The notes beneath the pieces were generated by a model. The model saw only the letters and a list, made by a program, of their open reading frames with translations. It was not told where the DNA came from and did no database searches. Positions 54,395 to 63,761 of a DNA stretch of 64,000 nucleotides are shown here, one piece after another. This stretch comes from Flavimarina sp. Hel_I_48 (GTDB taxonomy: Bacteria; Bacteroidota; Bacteroidia; Flavobacteriales; Flavobacteriaceae): positions 248,001 to 312,000 of the forward strand of contig NZ_JPOL01000003.1 in the NCBI RefSeq assembly GCF_000733945.1. The letters are read 5' to 3'. How positions within the stretch are numbered: the stretch's first letter is position 1; every line of letters starts with the position of its first letter. Position numbers and translations under genes: made by a program.

Positions 54395-56149
54395 TCAATT
54401 TTTAATAAATAGTTTTGGTTCTAGCCACATGTAACCAATAGTCAATAAAAAAATGCCATAAAACCACCACAAATTGATCGGTTCTATATATTCCCTTTCT
54501 GTTACAGAACTTTTATTTCTTTTGAAATAATTCTTGTTTGCTTCCATTTTTTTGTAATTGGATAGCGGTTTCCAATCCATAGCGTCAAGAACGAAATAAT
54601 TTAAAATTTCCGTAGTATCGCCTTCTACTTGTAATTGCTGCCAGCCTTTTGAATTGGGATAAGTCCTTCCCTCCCATTTTTCCGGAAGATCGAAATTTTG
54701 TTTTAAAGCAATGGGATTGCCGTTCTTATCCCTAACTTCAGGATCATTTTCTGTTGTATGTAGCTGAAAAAGCAAAGGTTCATCAACGTGCAGGGGTTCC
54801 TGCGCCACAGCCCACTCCGCAAGATCTGTCTGAGGCTTAGCTAACGGACTCAATATCTGAGTCCATAACCTGTCATAACTATCCTTTTTTCCATTTAAAA
54901 GTAGTTGGTAACTAGTTTCCAATACGGTAGTTCCCAGCCTGCCGATTCCGTTTCTTTTGTAAGCCGATAGTATTTTAGTATCTGAAGTATGTATTATTTC
55001 GAGATCAAAGGATTTTTTAAAAATAAACGGACTCTTAGCCAGTATCGTTCGTGGAAAATCCGTGAGGCGAACGCTGGTTTGAATATCATTATCAAAATTT
55101 AGCTGGGGGAATACTTTTGAACTTCGGAAAAAAGAAGCGTCCGCTTGAACAAAAACGCCCAAACCGTCCTCAAAAACTGCCCTTTGTAGTCCGTTTTTAG
55201 CCGAATTTGATAGGTTTTTCAAACTTAAATAATCGATAATCAATAGATCGAAATCTTCAAGCATAGGTTGTGACAGATCGGCAAATGAAATCTGATCCCT
55301 ATTTAGATATTCATATTTATAGCGTCCTTTGGTTATTTTAGAACGTATTAGGACTTTATGACCATTTTCGGCTAAGAAGTTTTTGAGATATTTGGTTTCA
55401 AAAGAAGGAAAATCATTCAATACAAGAACGTTAAGTACCACTTTAGGAATTATGTTTAGCGGCAAAGGATTATCATGTAGCACACTCCCAGTTGAGTCTT
55501 TTTCCACTAACCGATATACCAGTTTTCCAGTTGCTTTTAATATGGTCTGAAGATTAAATTCAGATTGACCCGCGTTCACATCTGTAGAATCCAGTGCCGT
55601 TCCTCCTGGATCTTGTAATACCACTCTATTCTTCACTTTGACAGAATGATACACACCGTCAACACTAAATTTATCACCTATGCTTGCTTCTTTCGGGTAG
55701 TTAAGTTTGATGATTCCATTTGGGAGTTGCCCAGGTAAAAACTGGACGCCAATGGAATCAAATTGCCATAAATCATAGGATTTTACCCCACTTCCTAAAA
55801 TTGTAATTTCCGTCAACGAATCCAATGCCTCGCTTAAATTTAAATCTTTACTATAATCCAGAACGACCAAATCCCGTATCGCCTTTTTTAGACTGTCTAG
55901 TTGATTTTCGGAATATCCCTGTGTCAACAAAACTCCAGTTTCCCCATCTCGTGTGCTGATAGTTGCAGGTTTCATTGCAATAAGCACTAGCGCACTTATT
56001 GCAATTGATCCGGTTATAATTTTTAGTGGAAATCCTTTTTTTCTACCAGAAAACCAACTTGTTCCTATAAGAATGATCCACATTAAAAGACCTAAACTTA
56101 TAATAGGCCAGAACCATTTTTCATTTAAAAAAATTATGTTTTCAATCAT
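54395..56149 (-). CDS. Membrane protein with glutamine amidotransferase-like domain (MoxR cluster)
   Basis: A 584-residue protein, last gene of the MoxR cluster. Two N-terminal membrane helices (about residues 11-60) precede a periplasmic part; residues about 240-360 form a class I glutamine-amidotransferase-like fold (VLNVLVLNDFPSFETKYL, FDLLIIDYLSL) without the catalytic Cys (the elbow reads GLGVFVQADASFF). A C-terminal helix (about 560-578) re-enters the membrane. Its start overlaps the end of the DUF4175 gene by eight bases. It is probably a structural member of a membrane complex with the BatA-like protein; no enzymatic role is expected. Confidence 0.8.
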   Translation of the reverse strand: MIENIIFLNEKWFWPIISLGLLMWIILIGTSWFSGRKKGFPLKIITGSIAISALVLIAMKPATISTRDGETGVLLTQGYSENQLDSLKKAIRDLVVLDYSKDLNLSEALDSLTEITILGSGVKSYDLWQFDSIGVQFLPGQLPNGIIKLNYPKEASIGDKFSVDGVYHSVKVKNRVVLQDPGGTALDSTDVNAGQSEFNLQTILKATGKLVYRLVEKDSTGSVLHDNPLPLNIIPKVVLNVLVLNDFPSFETKYLKNFLAENGHKVLIRSKITKGRYKYEYLNRDQISFADLSQPMLEDFDLLIIDYLSLKNLSNSAKNGLQRAVFEDGLGVFVQADASFFRSSKVFPQLNFDNDIQTSVRLTDFPRTILAKSPFIFKKSFDLEIIHTSDTKILSAYKRNGIGRLGTTVLETSYQLLLNGKKDSYDRLWTQILSPLAKPQTDLAEWAVAQEPLHVDEPLLFQLHTTENDPEVRDKNGNPIALKQNFDLPEKWEGRTYPNSKGWQQLQVEGDTTEILNYFVLDAMDWKPLSNYKKMEANKNYFKRNKSSVTEREYIEPINLWWFYGIFLLTIGYMWLEPKLFIKN

Positions 56150-58301
56150 TTTGCTGTAGTTCTTTCAGGACTAACAAGTTTAGTCTGCTTATCGATCCTT
56201 TGCCACCTTTAGGAGCTACGTTTGGATTATTTAGTGCCTGTAATAAACCGCTTTGAAGTGTTCGCAGTTTTTCTTCATCAGGCTTTTCCTCGCGTTCACC
56301 CACCCATTTTAATTGCTGTAAAAGAGATAAATACTTCCCTGGATTTTCAATGGCTTTTTGCGCAAGCTCGCTTCCTGCTTTATTGAAAACCGACTTATTA
56401 TCATCAGAAATTGGGCTATTTTGTGTGAGGATTTGTTCAATAAGCACAACGGATTTTCTAATATTTTCTTCAGTTTCGGGATTTTCAAGATTCTCGGTTT
56501 TCCTGTAATTATCAACTTCTTTGATGTCGCCGGTAAGCCGTGCATTCTCTTTGATGGGCGGTGGGTCAAAACCTGTTCTGTGTACATAAATACGCGCGCT
56601 GTTTTTGATTTCCTGTAAAAGGTTGAGCGCCCTGTTTTGATAAGGTAAAGATTGACTGGGTTCATTGATGCGCAAATGACGTTCTGAACTCCACATTTCA
56701 TTGAGTGCCTCGCGCATTTTACTGTGTAATGATTGGGTGAATTGATCTGGTTTTCCTGTAGATGTGGTATCTTTTTTCGCTTGTTCACCATCATTTTCGA
56801 CCAGATTGTGCTCATTGCTGCCGTCGTGATCGTGCATATAATCTGCTAATGGATTTTCTGTACCGTCGTGATCATGATCTTCTGCGCCTGTGTTCTCATC
56901 GCCCATAAATTTGCCGTACTTCAGGCGTAGCGCGCTCTGTTCTGCTCCCAGTTCGTTGCTTTTTTTATTAAATTCTGCTTCGGAAAGATTTGACCTGCTT
57001 TTGATCAGTTTTTCGGTGTCAATGATTAACTGCCGCTGGCTACGGAAACAATCTGGCATGCGATCAACACCAAGCGTTCCTTCCACTGCAAATTCATAGG
57101 AAACGGTATCTTTGATTACGGCAAAAAAAGTTTCACTGCGCGAGATATTAGGCTTTGGCGTTTTTAAATCACTTGTTTCAACATAGAAATACAGTTCATC
57201 CCCCGGCTCCATTTTTAAGGAATCCAGATTGATTTTCTTTTCAATGTTCCACATTTTTTCACCAGGCTTTCCCGGATTAGCAAAACCTATTTGCTCCTCC
57301 CTAAACTTTACGGATTCTCCTGTTCCGCGACTTACGGTCGCATTGATATATGCGCTTCCAATACCAAAATCATCTGTTAGCACTGCGGAAAAATCCAATT
57401 GTTTTTTTTGATCAAACGTGAAGGAAACAAAGGGCTGCAAACCGTTCAGGGAAATTACCGGTGGTTGATCGCGTATGATTTCCACGCTATGTAAGTCAGA
57501 AATATAGGCCGCGCCAAGGGTGTCTTTAAACCTGAAATTATAGAATTCCGCATTATCCACCTTTTTGAAAAAGGAATATGTACTGCTTTGTAATTTCATG
57601 GGGAAACGCGTTCCGGAAAACTCAATGGAAACCCTGTCCACCTTTTGATCAAATTCAAGATTCCAACGCACTTGCGAACCTTCCAGCGCCTTGATTTCCA
57701 TAGATGAAGATGAAAATGGGGCTGTGTTTGTATATGCCGGATAGCTTATAATTATCTTTTGGCTTTCCAATATAGGCGGTATGCTTTCTACTGAAGAGGA
57801 ATCTATAGGTTTAAAACTGATTTTATTGACTATTGGCGCCAAACACGGTTCAGTAGAAAATACCTGAGAAAAACCAAATTGGTATGCAACTACGGATAGT
57901 AAAATGAACGTAAAAAGGGTAAAAACGGGCTTTAAAAAGCCAATTTTTGGTCGAATTGTACCTATTTTCGTTAATAAAACTTCGGCCACACGTTGTTGCT
58001 GTACTTGTGCCAGGCCTGAGAGATCAATGGTTTTTAGAAGAAGTCCACTACTAAAAGCGACGGCACTTAATTTCTCGTCCACATAAGCACTTACACTATT
58101 CAAAGAAAGGTTCCACGGTTTGTGATATGCGAGCTGGGCACCTATTCCAAATACAAAAATGCTTAGGGAAATGTAAAAATTGCTGCTCAGCACAAATGTA
58201 AAAATTGCTGGTCCCAGCGCATAAAGGACATATTTTAATACCAGCAAAAACTGCCAGCGATGCTGAAAACGTACCAATGCCTGTTTTGCTTTTACAATCA
58301 T
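56142..58301 (-). CDS. DUF4175 family membrane protein (MoxR cluster)
   Basis: A 719-residue protein. The start MIVKAKQALVRF at 58301 overlaps the BatA-like stop by four bases (ATGA); an earlier in-frame ATG would lie 60 bases inside that gene. Three N-terminal membrane helices (about residues 20-65 and 130-150) are followed by a long periplasmic-type beta-rich region (about 160-420) and a helical C-terminus. Residues about 470-500 carry an unusual His/Asp-rich loop (EDHDHDGTENPLADYMHDHD) that could bind divalent metal. The family has no known function but is consistently coupled to MoxR/DUF58/BatA. Confidence 0.85.
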   Translation of the reverse strand: MIVKAKQALVRFQHRWQFLLVLKYVLYALGPAIFTFVLSSNFYISLSIFVFGIGAQLAYHKPWNLSLNSVSAYVDEKLSAVAFSSGLLLKTIDLSGLAQVQQQRVAEVLLTKIGTIRPKIGFLKPVFTLFTFILLSVVAYQFGFSQVFSTEPCLAPIVNKISFKPIDSSSVESIPPILESQKIIISYPAYTNTAPFSSSSMEIKALEGSQVRWNLEFDQKVDRVSIEFSGTRFPMKLQSSTYSFFKKVDNAEFYNFRFKDTLGAAYISDLHSVEIIRDQPPVISLNGLQPFVSFTFDQKKQLDFSAVLTDDFGIGSAYINATVSRGTGESVKFREEQIGFANPGKPGEKMWNIEKKINLDSLKMEPGDELYFYVETSDLKTPKPNISRSETFFAVIKDTVSYEFAVEGTLGVDRMPDCFRSQRQLIIDTEKLIKSRSNLSEAEFNKKSNELGAEQSALRLKYGKFMGDENTGAEDHDHDGTENPLADYMHDHDGSNEHNLVENDGEQAKKDTTSTGKPDQFTQSLHSKMREALNEMWSSERHLRINEPSQSLPYQNRALNLLQEIKNSARIYVHRTGFDPPPIKENARLTGDIKEVDNYRKTENLENPETEENIRKSVVLIEQILTQNSPISDDNKSVFNKAGSELAQKAIENPGKYLSLLQQLKWVGEREEKPDEEKLRTLQSGLLQALNNPNVAPKGGKGSISRLNLLVLKELQQND

Positions 58302-59578
58302 TGTTTTCGATAATAGGCGGTGATACGTTCCGTTATAAAAGCCAGTATAAAAATCAGCCAAAACCAGGGTGAAAGATCCATGGTTTTTACAATATAATCC
58401 GCCTTTTTAGGGGCTTTTGAATGCGGCTGGAGTATGTTTTTGGCAAGGCTTGTTTTATCAAAAGGTTTTGAAAGCTTCTCAATAGTGGGATAAAGATTCA
58501 AAAACGATAGTACTTGTTCTGGAAATTTTTGAGAGACTATATTTTCTGAATTCAACCGACCCGTCAACTCAAAAACCGCCGGATTTTTTGTGGAAACCAC
58601 CAAATTTTCAGCAAATTTATTTGCTTTATATCGTATGATTTTGCCCTTAAATTCTGGAATTGTATCATTTTTCAGCCAAATCACTATTTCAGTCTTAGGA
58701 TTTATAGAACCGTTGATTTCACTTATTTCAAATAGAATTTCGGTGTAATTAGATACTGCCCGCAAAGAAGCTTCAATGTATTTTTTTTCCGCTTTTAAGG
58801 AATCCACAGAAGCAATCTGGATATATAACGTATCACGAGTAAACAACGGTAGCCTATGTTTTTGCCCATTGCGCATGATGGCAATACTATCCCTACTGTT
58901 ATTCATTTCAACCGAACTTCTTGAAACCTTTTCCCTTTCATATTCCAGTTGATCACTAGCACTATTCACCGAAATAAGGGTAATACTATCACTAGTTTGA
59001 ATTGAAGCTAGGAGTTGGTCTTCCACTGTTTCCGGAGTCAAAATTATCCAATTTATAGTTGAATTTACCGTGGGCCTTTTTCCTTTGAATCCCTGAAGCA
59101 AGCCACGGGTAAAAACCACAATACTATCAGCGTGCAGGCTTTCCATTTCCTGTGCAAGTTGCCAGTAATTTGGGGTTTTGTTCAGAATATTTACATTCTC
59201 ATCCCGTTTCCACTTCGGAAAATCATTTTGAAGCAAGAATGTTTTTTCTTCTGGTAAAGAATCCACCATCTCACGGATATCGTTGTTATCCAGAAGTGCA
59301 GGTTCTATGAGGTAAACCACGTCTGCTGTTTTTGTCTTTTTTTTAGCTTGGGGGGAAGCCAGAATACACACGAGGATCCCCAGCAATATTAACCGCAAAA
59401 AAAGCAAGAACAATTCATTGAGTTGTATGCTGCTGGCCTGTTTGGGATCTGTCTGCGCAAGCAATTGAATGCTGCCTATTTTTATGGTTTTTCCCTCCTT
59501 TTTACTCCACAAATGTATAGCCAGCGGTACCGCAAGCCCCAGCAATCCCCATAAGTACATTGGGTTTAAAAATGTCAT
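58298..59578 (-). CDS. BatA N-terminal-domain membrane protein (MoxR cluster)
   Basis: A 426-residue protein. The first about 90 residues are the aerotolerance BatA N-terminal domain, MTFLNPMYLWGLLGLAVPLAIHLW and a second helix, with the typical Phe-Leu-x-Pro start. A periplasmic region without a recognised von Willebrand MIDAS motif follows, and a C-terminal helix (about 400-418) ends it. Start and stop overlap the neighbouring genes by four bases each, a sign of translational coupling within the cluster. Confidence 0.85.
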   Translation of the reverse strand: MTFLNPMYLWGLLGLAVPLAIHLWSKKEGKTIKIGSIQLLAQTDPKQASSIQLNELFLLFLRLILLGILVCILASPQAKKKTKTADVVYLIEPALLDNNDIREMVDSLPEEKTFLLQNDFPKWKRDENVNILNKTPNYWQLAQEMESLHADSIVVFTRGLLQGFKGKRPTVNSTINWIILTPETVEDQLLASIQTSDSITLISVNSASDQLEYEREKVSRSSVEMNNSRDSIAIMRNGQKHRLPLFTRDTLYIQIASVDSLKAEKKYIEASLRAVSNYTEILFEISEINGSINPKTEIVIWLKNDTIPEFKGKIIRYKANKFAENLVVSTKNPAVFELTGRLNSENIVSQKFPEQVLSFLNLYPTIEKLSKPFDKTSLAKNILQPHSKAPKKADYIVKTMDLSPWFWLIFILAFITERITAYYRKQ

Positions 59579-60471
59579 TGCAGGTTGTTACGTTTTTTGA
59601 TAAATGTTTGCAAGGCCTCACCCAAAGGTCTATCAAGCTGAAAACGCTCATAACGAATCCCGTGGGATAACAACTCATTTTTTAAAGTTTCAAAATAGTT
59701 TTGAAGGTTTTTTAAATAGTTACTTTTAGCATCCTTTGCATTGACCTTTACACGGGTTCCCTGCTCCAGATCTTCAAAGGTAATAGTGCCTTTATAATCA
59801 AATTCAATTTCTTTTTGACCTGTAACATGGAGTAAAACGACTTCATTTCGGGAGGTTTTTAAACGCTTTACCACATTGGTTAATTCGTGGTTTTTCTCAT
59901 AAAGATCTGTTATAAAAAAAATGAGTTCTTTCTGGCTTCTTTCATGTAGTTTCTCCAGTTCTACAGTATTTTCAGGCCATGTACCCGCGCTTTTAATATT
60001 TAAGAGCTCCAGTAATAAACGGTTTAAATGTTGCTTTTGCGTTTTGGTATAAAGCGTTTGCAACTGCTGGTCATTCAGGGCAAAAAGTCCCACGGCATCG
60101 CCCTGTTGAATGCTCAAATGAGCCAAAGTCGCTACCAGGACGCGTACATATTCCGTTTTTGAAAGTCCGTCTTCCCTATGTTCCATAGAATTGCTGGCGT
60201 CCACGATAAACTTTACGGAAACATGGGTATTGATTTCGGCCTGTTTTATATAGTAACGGCCTGAGCGCGCAAGCATTTTCCAATCAAGCAAACGCAGGTC
60301 ATCTCCCGGTTCATAACCACGGTACTGACTAAATTCCATCCCCTGCCTTACTCGTTTGCTTTTGTGCAGACCAGCCAATTGCCCATCAACAATTACCCTT
60401 GCGATCAGGGAAAGCCCTGACACACTATTGATAACTTCCGGTTTAAGCAAATCCTGATAATCCTGCTTCAA
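59575..60471 (-). CDS. DUF58 domain (von Willebrand A-like) protein (MoxR cluster)
   Basis: A 298-residue cytosolic protein with the DUF58 signature YRGYEPGDDLRLLDWK near residues 50-65 and a MIDAS-type metal site VDASNS (about 91-96) inside a VWA-like fold. DUF58 proteins are paired with MoxR ATPases as chaperone-adaptor couples, possibly loading metal or assembling complexes at the membrane. It starts 11 bases after the moxR stop and overlaps the BatA-like gene by four bases. Confidence 0.93.
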   Translation of the reverse strand: MKQDYQDLLKPEVINSVSGLSLIARVIVDGQLAGLHKSKRVRQGMEFSQYRGYEPGDDLRLLDWKMLARSGRYYIKQAEINTHVSVKFIVDASNSMEHREDGLSKTEYVRVLVATLAHLSIQQGDAVGLFALNDQQLQTLYTKTQKQHLNRLLLELLNIKSAGTWPENTVELEKLHERSQKELIFFITDLYEKNHELTNVVKRLKTSRNEVVLLHVTGQKEIEFDYKGTITFEDLEQGTRVKVNAKDAKSNYLKNLQNYFETLKNELLSHGIRYERFQLDRPLGEALQTFIKKRNNLQ

Positions 60472-60482
60472 AATGACTGTTT

Positions 60483-61484
60483 TTAAGTGGAAATTGGCGT
60501 GTTTTTCAATAATTCCCGCGTCACATCATCAGATGTTATACCTTCTGCTTCTGCCCTGAAATTTACTATAATACGATGGCGAAGGACAGGATATGCCATC
60601 GTTTTTAGATCATCTGGCGTAACTGATAGTCGGCCTTGTGCGAGTGCCCGTGCTTTTGCGGTAAGTATCATGGCCTGACCAGCCCGCGGTCCCGCGCCCC
60701 AGCCTACCCATTCTTTGACGTAAGCGTTTGTTGAAGTTTCCGGTCGTGTAGCGCGTACAACCTTGCTCACAAAACCTACCAGGGCATCACTGATGGGAAC
60801 TTCACGTACAAGTTCCTGCAGCCGCACGATCTCTTTACCCGTAAGTACTGGGTTGATCTTGCTATTTTCACTTCCGGTGGTATTTTTTAGGATGTGGGTT
60901 TCTTCTGCTTCGGTAGGGTAACCGATTTTTATATAGAGTAAAAAACGATCCTGCTGAGCTTCCGGCAATGGGAATGTTCCAGATTGCTCAATTGGATTTT
61001 GCGTGGCTAGAATAAAAAAGGGCTTATCAAGCGCATAGGTTTTGCCTGAATAGGTCACCTCAAATTCCTGCATTGCTTCCAGCAAAGCGGCCTGTGTCTT
61101 GGGTGGAGTTCGGTTGATCTCATCCGCCAGAATAATATTGGCAAAAATGGGACCTTTATTAAACTCAAAGAACTTTTTCCCTGTGGTATGGTCTTCTTCA
61201 AGGATTTCGGTACCTATAATATCTGAAGGCATGAGATCTGGAGTAAACTGAATGCGCCTAAAATCAAGATCAACAGCCTGGGATAACGTACGGATCATGA
61301 GCGTTTTTGCCAGACCAGGAACGCCTTCCAGCAGCGCATGGCCACGGGCAAGAAAGGTAATGAGCAGCTGCTCTATGGTATCTTCCTGGCCTATGATCAC
61401 CTTGGCAATTTCCTGTCGCAAAGCTTCAAGCTTTCCAGTAAGTACATCAACTTCCTGTTCCAGTTCTTTTAATTGGGTATTCAT
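60483..61484 (-). CDS. MoxR family AAA+ ATPase
   Basis: A 333-residue AAA+ ATPase of the MoxR type. Walker A is GVPGLAKT (near residues 55-62), Walker B IILADEINRTPPKTQAALLEAM (cited in part: LADEINR), sensor-type LATQNPIEQSGTFPLPEAQ follows, then an Arg-finger region. MoxR proteins act with VWA partners in maturation of complexes or stress response. It is the second gene of the cluster, nine bases after the DUF4159 gene. Confidence 0.94.
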   Translation of the reverse strand: MNTQLKELEQEVDVLTGKLEALRQEIAKVIIGQEDTIEQLLITFLARGHALLEGVPGLAKTLMIRTLSQAVDLDFRRIQFTPDLMPSDIIGTEILEEDHTTGKKFFEFNKGPIFANIILADEINRTPPKTQAALLEAMQEFEVTYSGKTYALDKPFFILATQNPIEQSGTFPLPEAQQDRFLLYIKIGYPTEAEETHILKNTTGSENSKINPVLTGKEIVRLQELVREVPISDALVGFVSKVVRATRPETSTNAYVKEWVGWGAGPRAGQAMILTAKARALAQGRLSVTPDDLKTMAYPVLRHRIIVNFRAEAEGITSDDVTRELLKNTPIST

Positions 61485-61493
61485 GAATTTTAT

Positions 61494-62114
61494 TTATGAG
61501 GTAAGTGCGTACATGACAATATTTACAGCAAAACGGGTATTGTCTTTTTTGTAAAAACGTTTATTCCTGAAGTCGTAATCCCACTCGCAACCGTAATCTT
61601 TATTGCTGTAAAGGACTCCTATACGATCCTTGATCATAATGGCTTTTAAATAATCGTGCACAAGATCATCCCCCCAGCCATTCAACTCTTGTGATGTTGT
61701 GGGCGGGCCATCTTCAAAATCAAAAAAAATAGAATAAAGTTCGTGATCATTGGGGATTTTCTGAAGTGCCTTTGCACCAAACAATTCTTCCATTTGATTT
61801 TCAAAAGACTTGGCAAAAAGTCCGTCAATGTCATGATTGCAATCATCTGCAAAGACAAAACCGCCGTTTTCGACGTATTTTTTGAAGTTTTCACGCTCTT
61901 TTTGACTGAATTGAACCAATTTATGACCGGTTATATAACAAAATGGTGAAGCAAAAATATCCTCACTGCTTAAGGTAATGATATGTTCCTGTTTGTCAAC
62001 CGCCAGTGTGGTATATTCCACAAGTGAATTGAGCAGATTAGACGGCATGCGCTGATCGACATCCCAGTCGCCGGACTCATATTGTAAGCGGGTAAAAAAG
62101 AATTCGTTGTTCAA
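61494..62114 (-). CDS. DUF4159 domain-containing protein (MoxR cluster)
   Basis: A 206-residue DUF4159 protein (glutamine-amidotransferase-like fold), reading FFFTRLQYESGDWDVDQRMP at the N-terminus and ENGGFVFADDCNHD mid-way. It must start at TTG (62112-62114): in frame there is a TAA three codons upstream and no ATG. No signal peptide is present, unlike many DUF4159 relatives, so this copy is predicted to be cytosolic. It is the first gene of the MoxR cluster. Confidence 0.8.
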   Translation of the reverse strand: MNNEFFFTRLQYESGDWDVDQRMPSNLLNSLVEYTTLAVDKQEHIITLSSEDIFASPFCYITGHKLVQFSQKERENFKKYVENGGFVFADDCNHDIDGLFAKSFENQMEELFGAKALQKIPNDHELYSIFFDFEDGPPTTSQELNGWGDDLVHDYLKAIMIKDRIGVLYSNKDYGCEWDYDFRNKRFYKKDNTRFAVNIVMYALTS

Positions 62115-62189
62115 TTTATATTATTCTATTTCCTTAATAAGAAGAACTTTTGAAAAGTCTCAGTTCCGTTAGTTTAAACGCTTTTACTC

Positions 62190-62330
62190 CGTTCTTGGGC
62201 GTTTCCCCGCGGGCTGGGCTTTACATGGCAATCTTTATAAATAAAGCTTTTCCAAAGTTTGAAACTTTGGAAAAGCTAATATGTACTGTAAATAGCAACT
62301 TTTCGATACATTTTAATTCCGCTAACGCTA
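62190..62330. repeat. Probable intergenic repeat element with large hairpin
   Basis: Between the DUF4159 and TldE genes lies GGGCGTTTCCCCGCGGGCTGGGCTTT, a 33-base near-perfect palindrome (62245-62260 pairing with 62262-62277) and a right end TTCCGCTAACGC. This arrangement resembles dispersed non-coding repeats I know from Bacteroidota genomes, with the same GGGCGTT...CGGGCTTT...CGCTAACGC pattern. Only one copy is in the window, so its repetition is inferred, not seen. Confidence 0.45.
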
Positions 62331-62412
62331 CATTTAAAAACACTCTAAATGACAAATTTATAACAAACTGTCAATTCGAGTGCGCGACGTCAGGAGTGCT
62401 TATCGAGAACCT

Positions 62413-63732
62413 TTAAACCGCGTCAGATAAACTGGTAAAACTAAAGTCCCTGATTTTCATATACGGAATGAGATTTCCACCCACGCGAACTTGTTTCCCA
62501 AGTTCTTCCAGGTTGTTGAGCATGATAATAGGGCTTTCGTTAAAACGGAAGTTTTTAATAGGATAGCGAATTTCACCATTCTCGATATAAAAAGTCCCAT
62601 CACGGGTAAGACCTGTAAAAAGTAAACTTTGTGGATCTACAGAGCGAATGTACCAGAAACGGGTTACCAAAATCCCTTTTTTCGTGTTCTTGATCATTTC
62701 CTCAAGGGAAGAATCCCCACCGGCCATGATAAAATTACCGGGATAAGGCACCGCTTCTTTTCCCTGTTTTTCGGCCCAATATCGACTATAAGCGAGATTT
62801 TTTACGATTCCATTTTCAATCCAGTCCATTTTTTTGAGTGGAAGTCCCTCGCCGTCCCAGGTTGCCGTAGGAACTTCTGTATTGCGGGGATCTGACCAAA
62901 TATGTACGCGATCGTCTACAATTTTCTGACCCATTTTAGTGCCTTCCCCATCTTTAGAAGACATGAAACTACGGCCTTCATCTGCGGTACGCGCATCAAA
63001 AGCGCCAAACATCCTGCCTAGTAATTCTTCTCCCGCAGCCGGTTCAAGAATTACCGTGTAGCGGCCTGGCTCAATAGCCTTGGCCTCGCGCGACATTACC
63101 GCTTTGTCTACGGCGGTTTTTGCCGCTTCATCAGGATCAAATTTTGTGATATCGTTGAAATCACGTGTTACCCAGCCCGAACCGGTACCATCATTCGTGC
63201 GCATGGTAATTGTAAAATCTACATCGGTACTCTTATTGTAGGCAAAAAGTCCGTTACTATTTAATAGTGCCCTAAATCCTGTAGAATCATCTAAAAATCC
63301 GGCTGCGGTAACATCGTTTTGACTTGCGGGGGTAATACTGCTTTCAGCGACTTTTGCGCGGAATTCCGGCGTTACGTCTGCGGTTGCCTGAACAAAAGTT
63401 ACCGCGTCATCGTAGGTCTGTGAACCCAAGGGCTGCATAAATTCCGGATTTTCCGGGGAAAGTTGGGCAAGTTCTTCCGCCCTGCGCACCACCTTTTCAA
63501 GGGATGCATCATCAAATTCATCAATGGTTGCTGATCCTGATTTTTTTCCGAAACTGGATTGCACGCCCAGCGACTGGTTGGAGCGATGTCCAGATGTGGA
63601 AACGCTATTTCGCGCATAGCGGATATTTCCGCTTTCACTGCCAGTTAAACTTATTGAGCAGGAGTCTGCCTTAGAAAAGCTAAGCGCTTTTTCCATGATC
63701 TTCCTGGCTTCTTCTTCTGTATATATTGCCAT
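62413..63732 (-). CDS. TldE/PmbA-type subunit of the TldD/TldE metalloprotease
   Basis: A 439-residue protein of the TldD/PmbA family. The length and order (YTEEEARKIMEKALSFSK start, GNIRYARNSVSTSG, PGRYTVILEPAAG, PGNFIMAGG) fit. No HExxxH zinc motif is present, so this is the non-catalytic TldE-type partner; the visible C-terminus of the next gene would belong to TldD. The pair degrades leader peptides of modified peptides and microcin precursors in other bacteria. The upstream gene ends 29 bases away. Confidence 0.9.
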   Translation of the reverse strand: MAIYTEEEARKIMEKALSFSKADSCSISLTGSESGNIRYARNSVSTSGHRSNQSLGVQSSFGKKSGSATIDEFDDASLEKVVRRAEELAQLSPENPEFMQPLGSQTYDDAVTFVQATADVTPEFRAKVAESSITPASQNDVTAAGFLDDSTGFRALLNSNGLFAYNKSTDVDFTITMRTNDGTGSGWVTRDFNDITKFDPDEAAKTAVDKAVMSREAKAIEPGRYTVILEPAAGEELLGRMFGAFDARTADEGRSFMSSKDGEGTKMGQKIVDDRVHIWSDPRNTEVPTATWDGEGLPLKKMDWIENGIVKNLAYSRYWAEKQGKEAVPYPGNFIMAGGDSSLEEMIKNTKKGILVTRFWYIRSVDPQSLLFTGLTRDGTFYIENGEIRYPIKNFRFNESPIIMLNNLEELGKQVRVGGNLIPYMKIRDFSFTSLSDAV

Positions 63733-63761
63733 TGTCTTTTGCTGATTTTTATGATAGAAAG

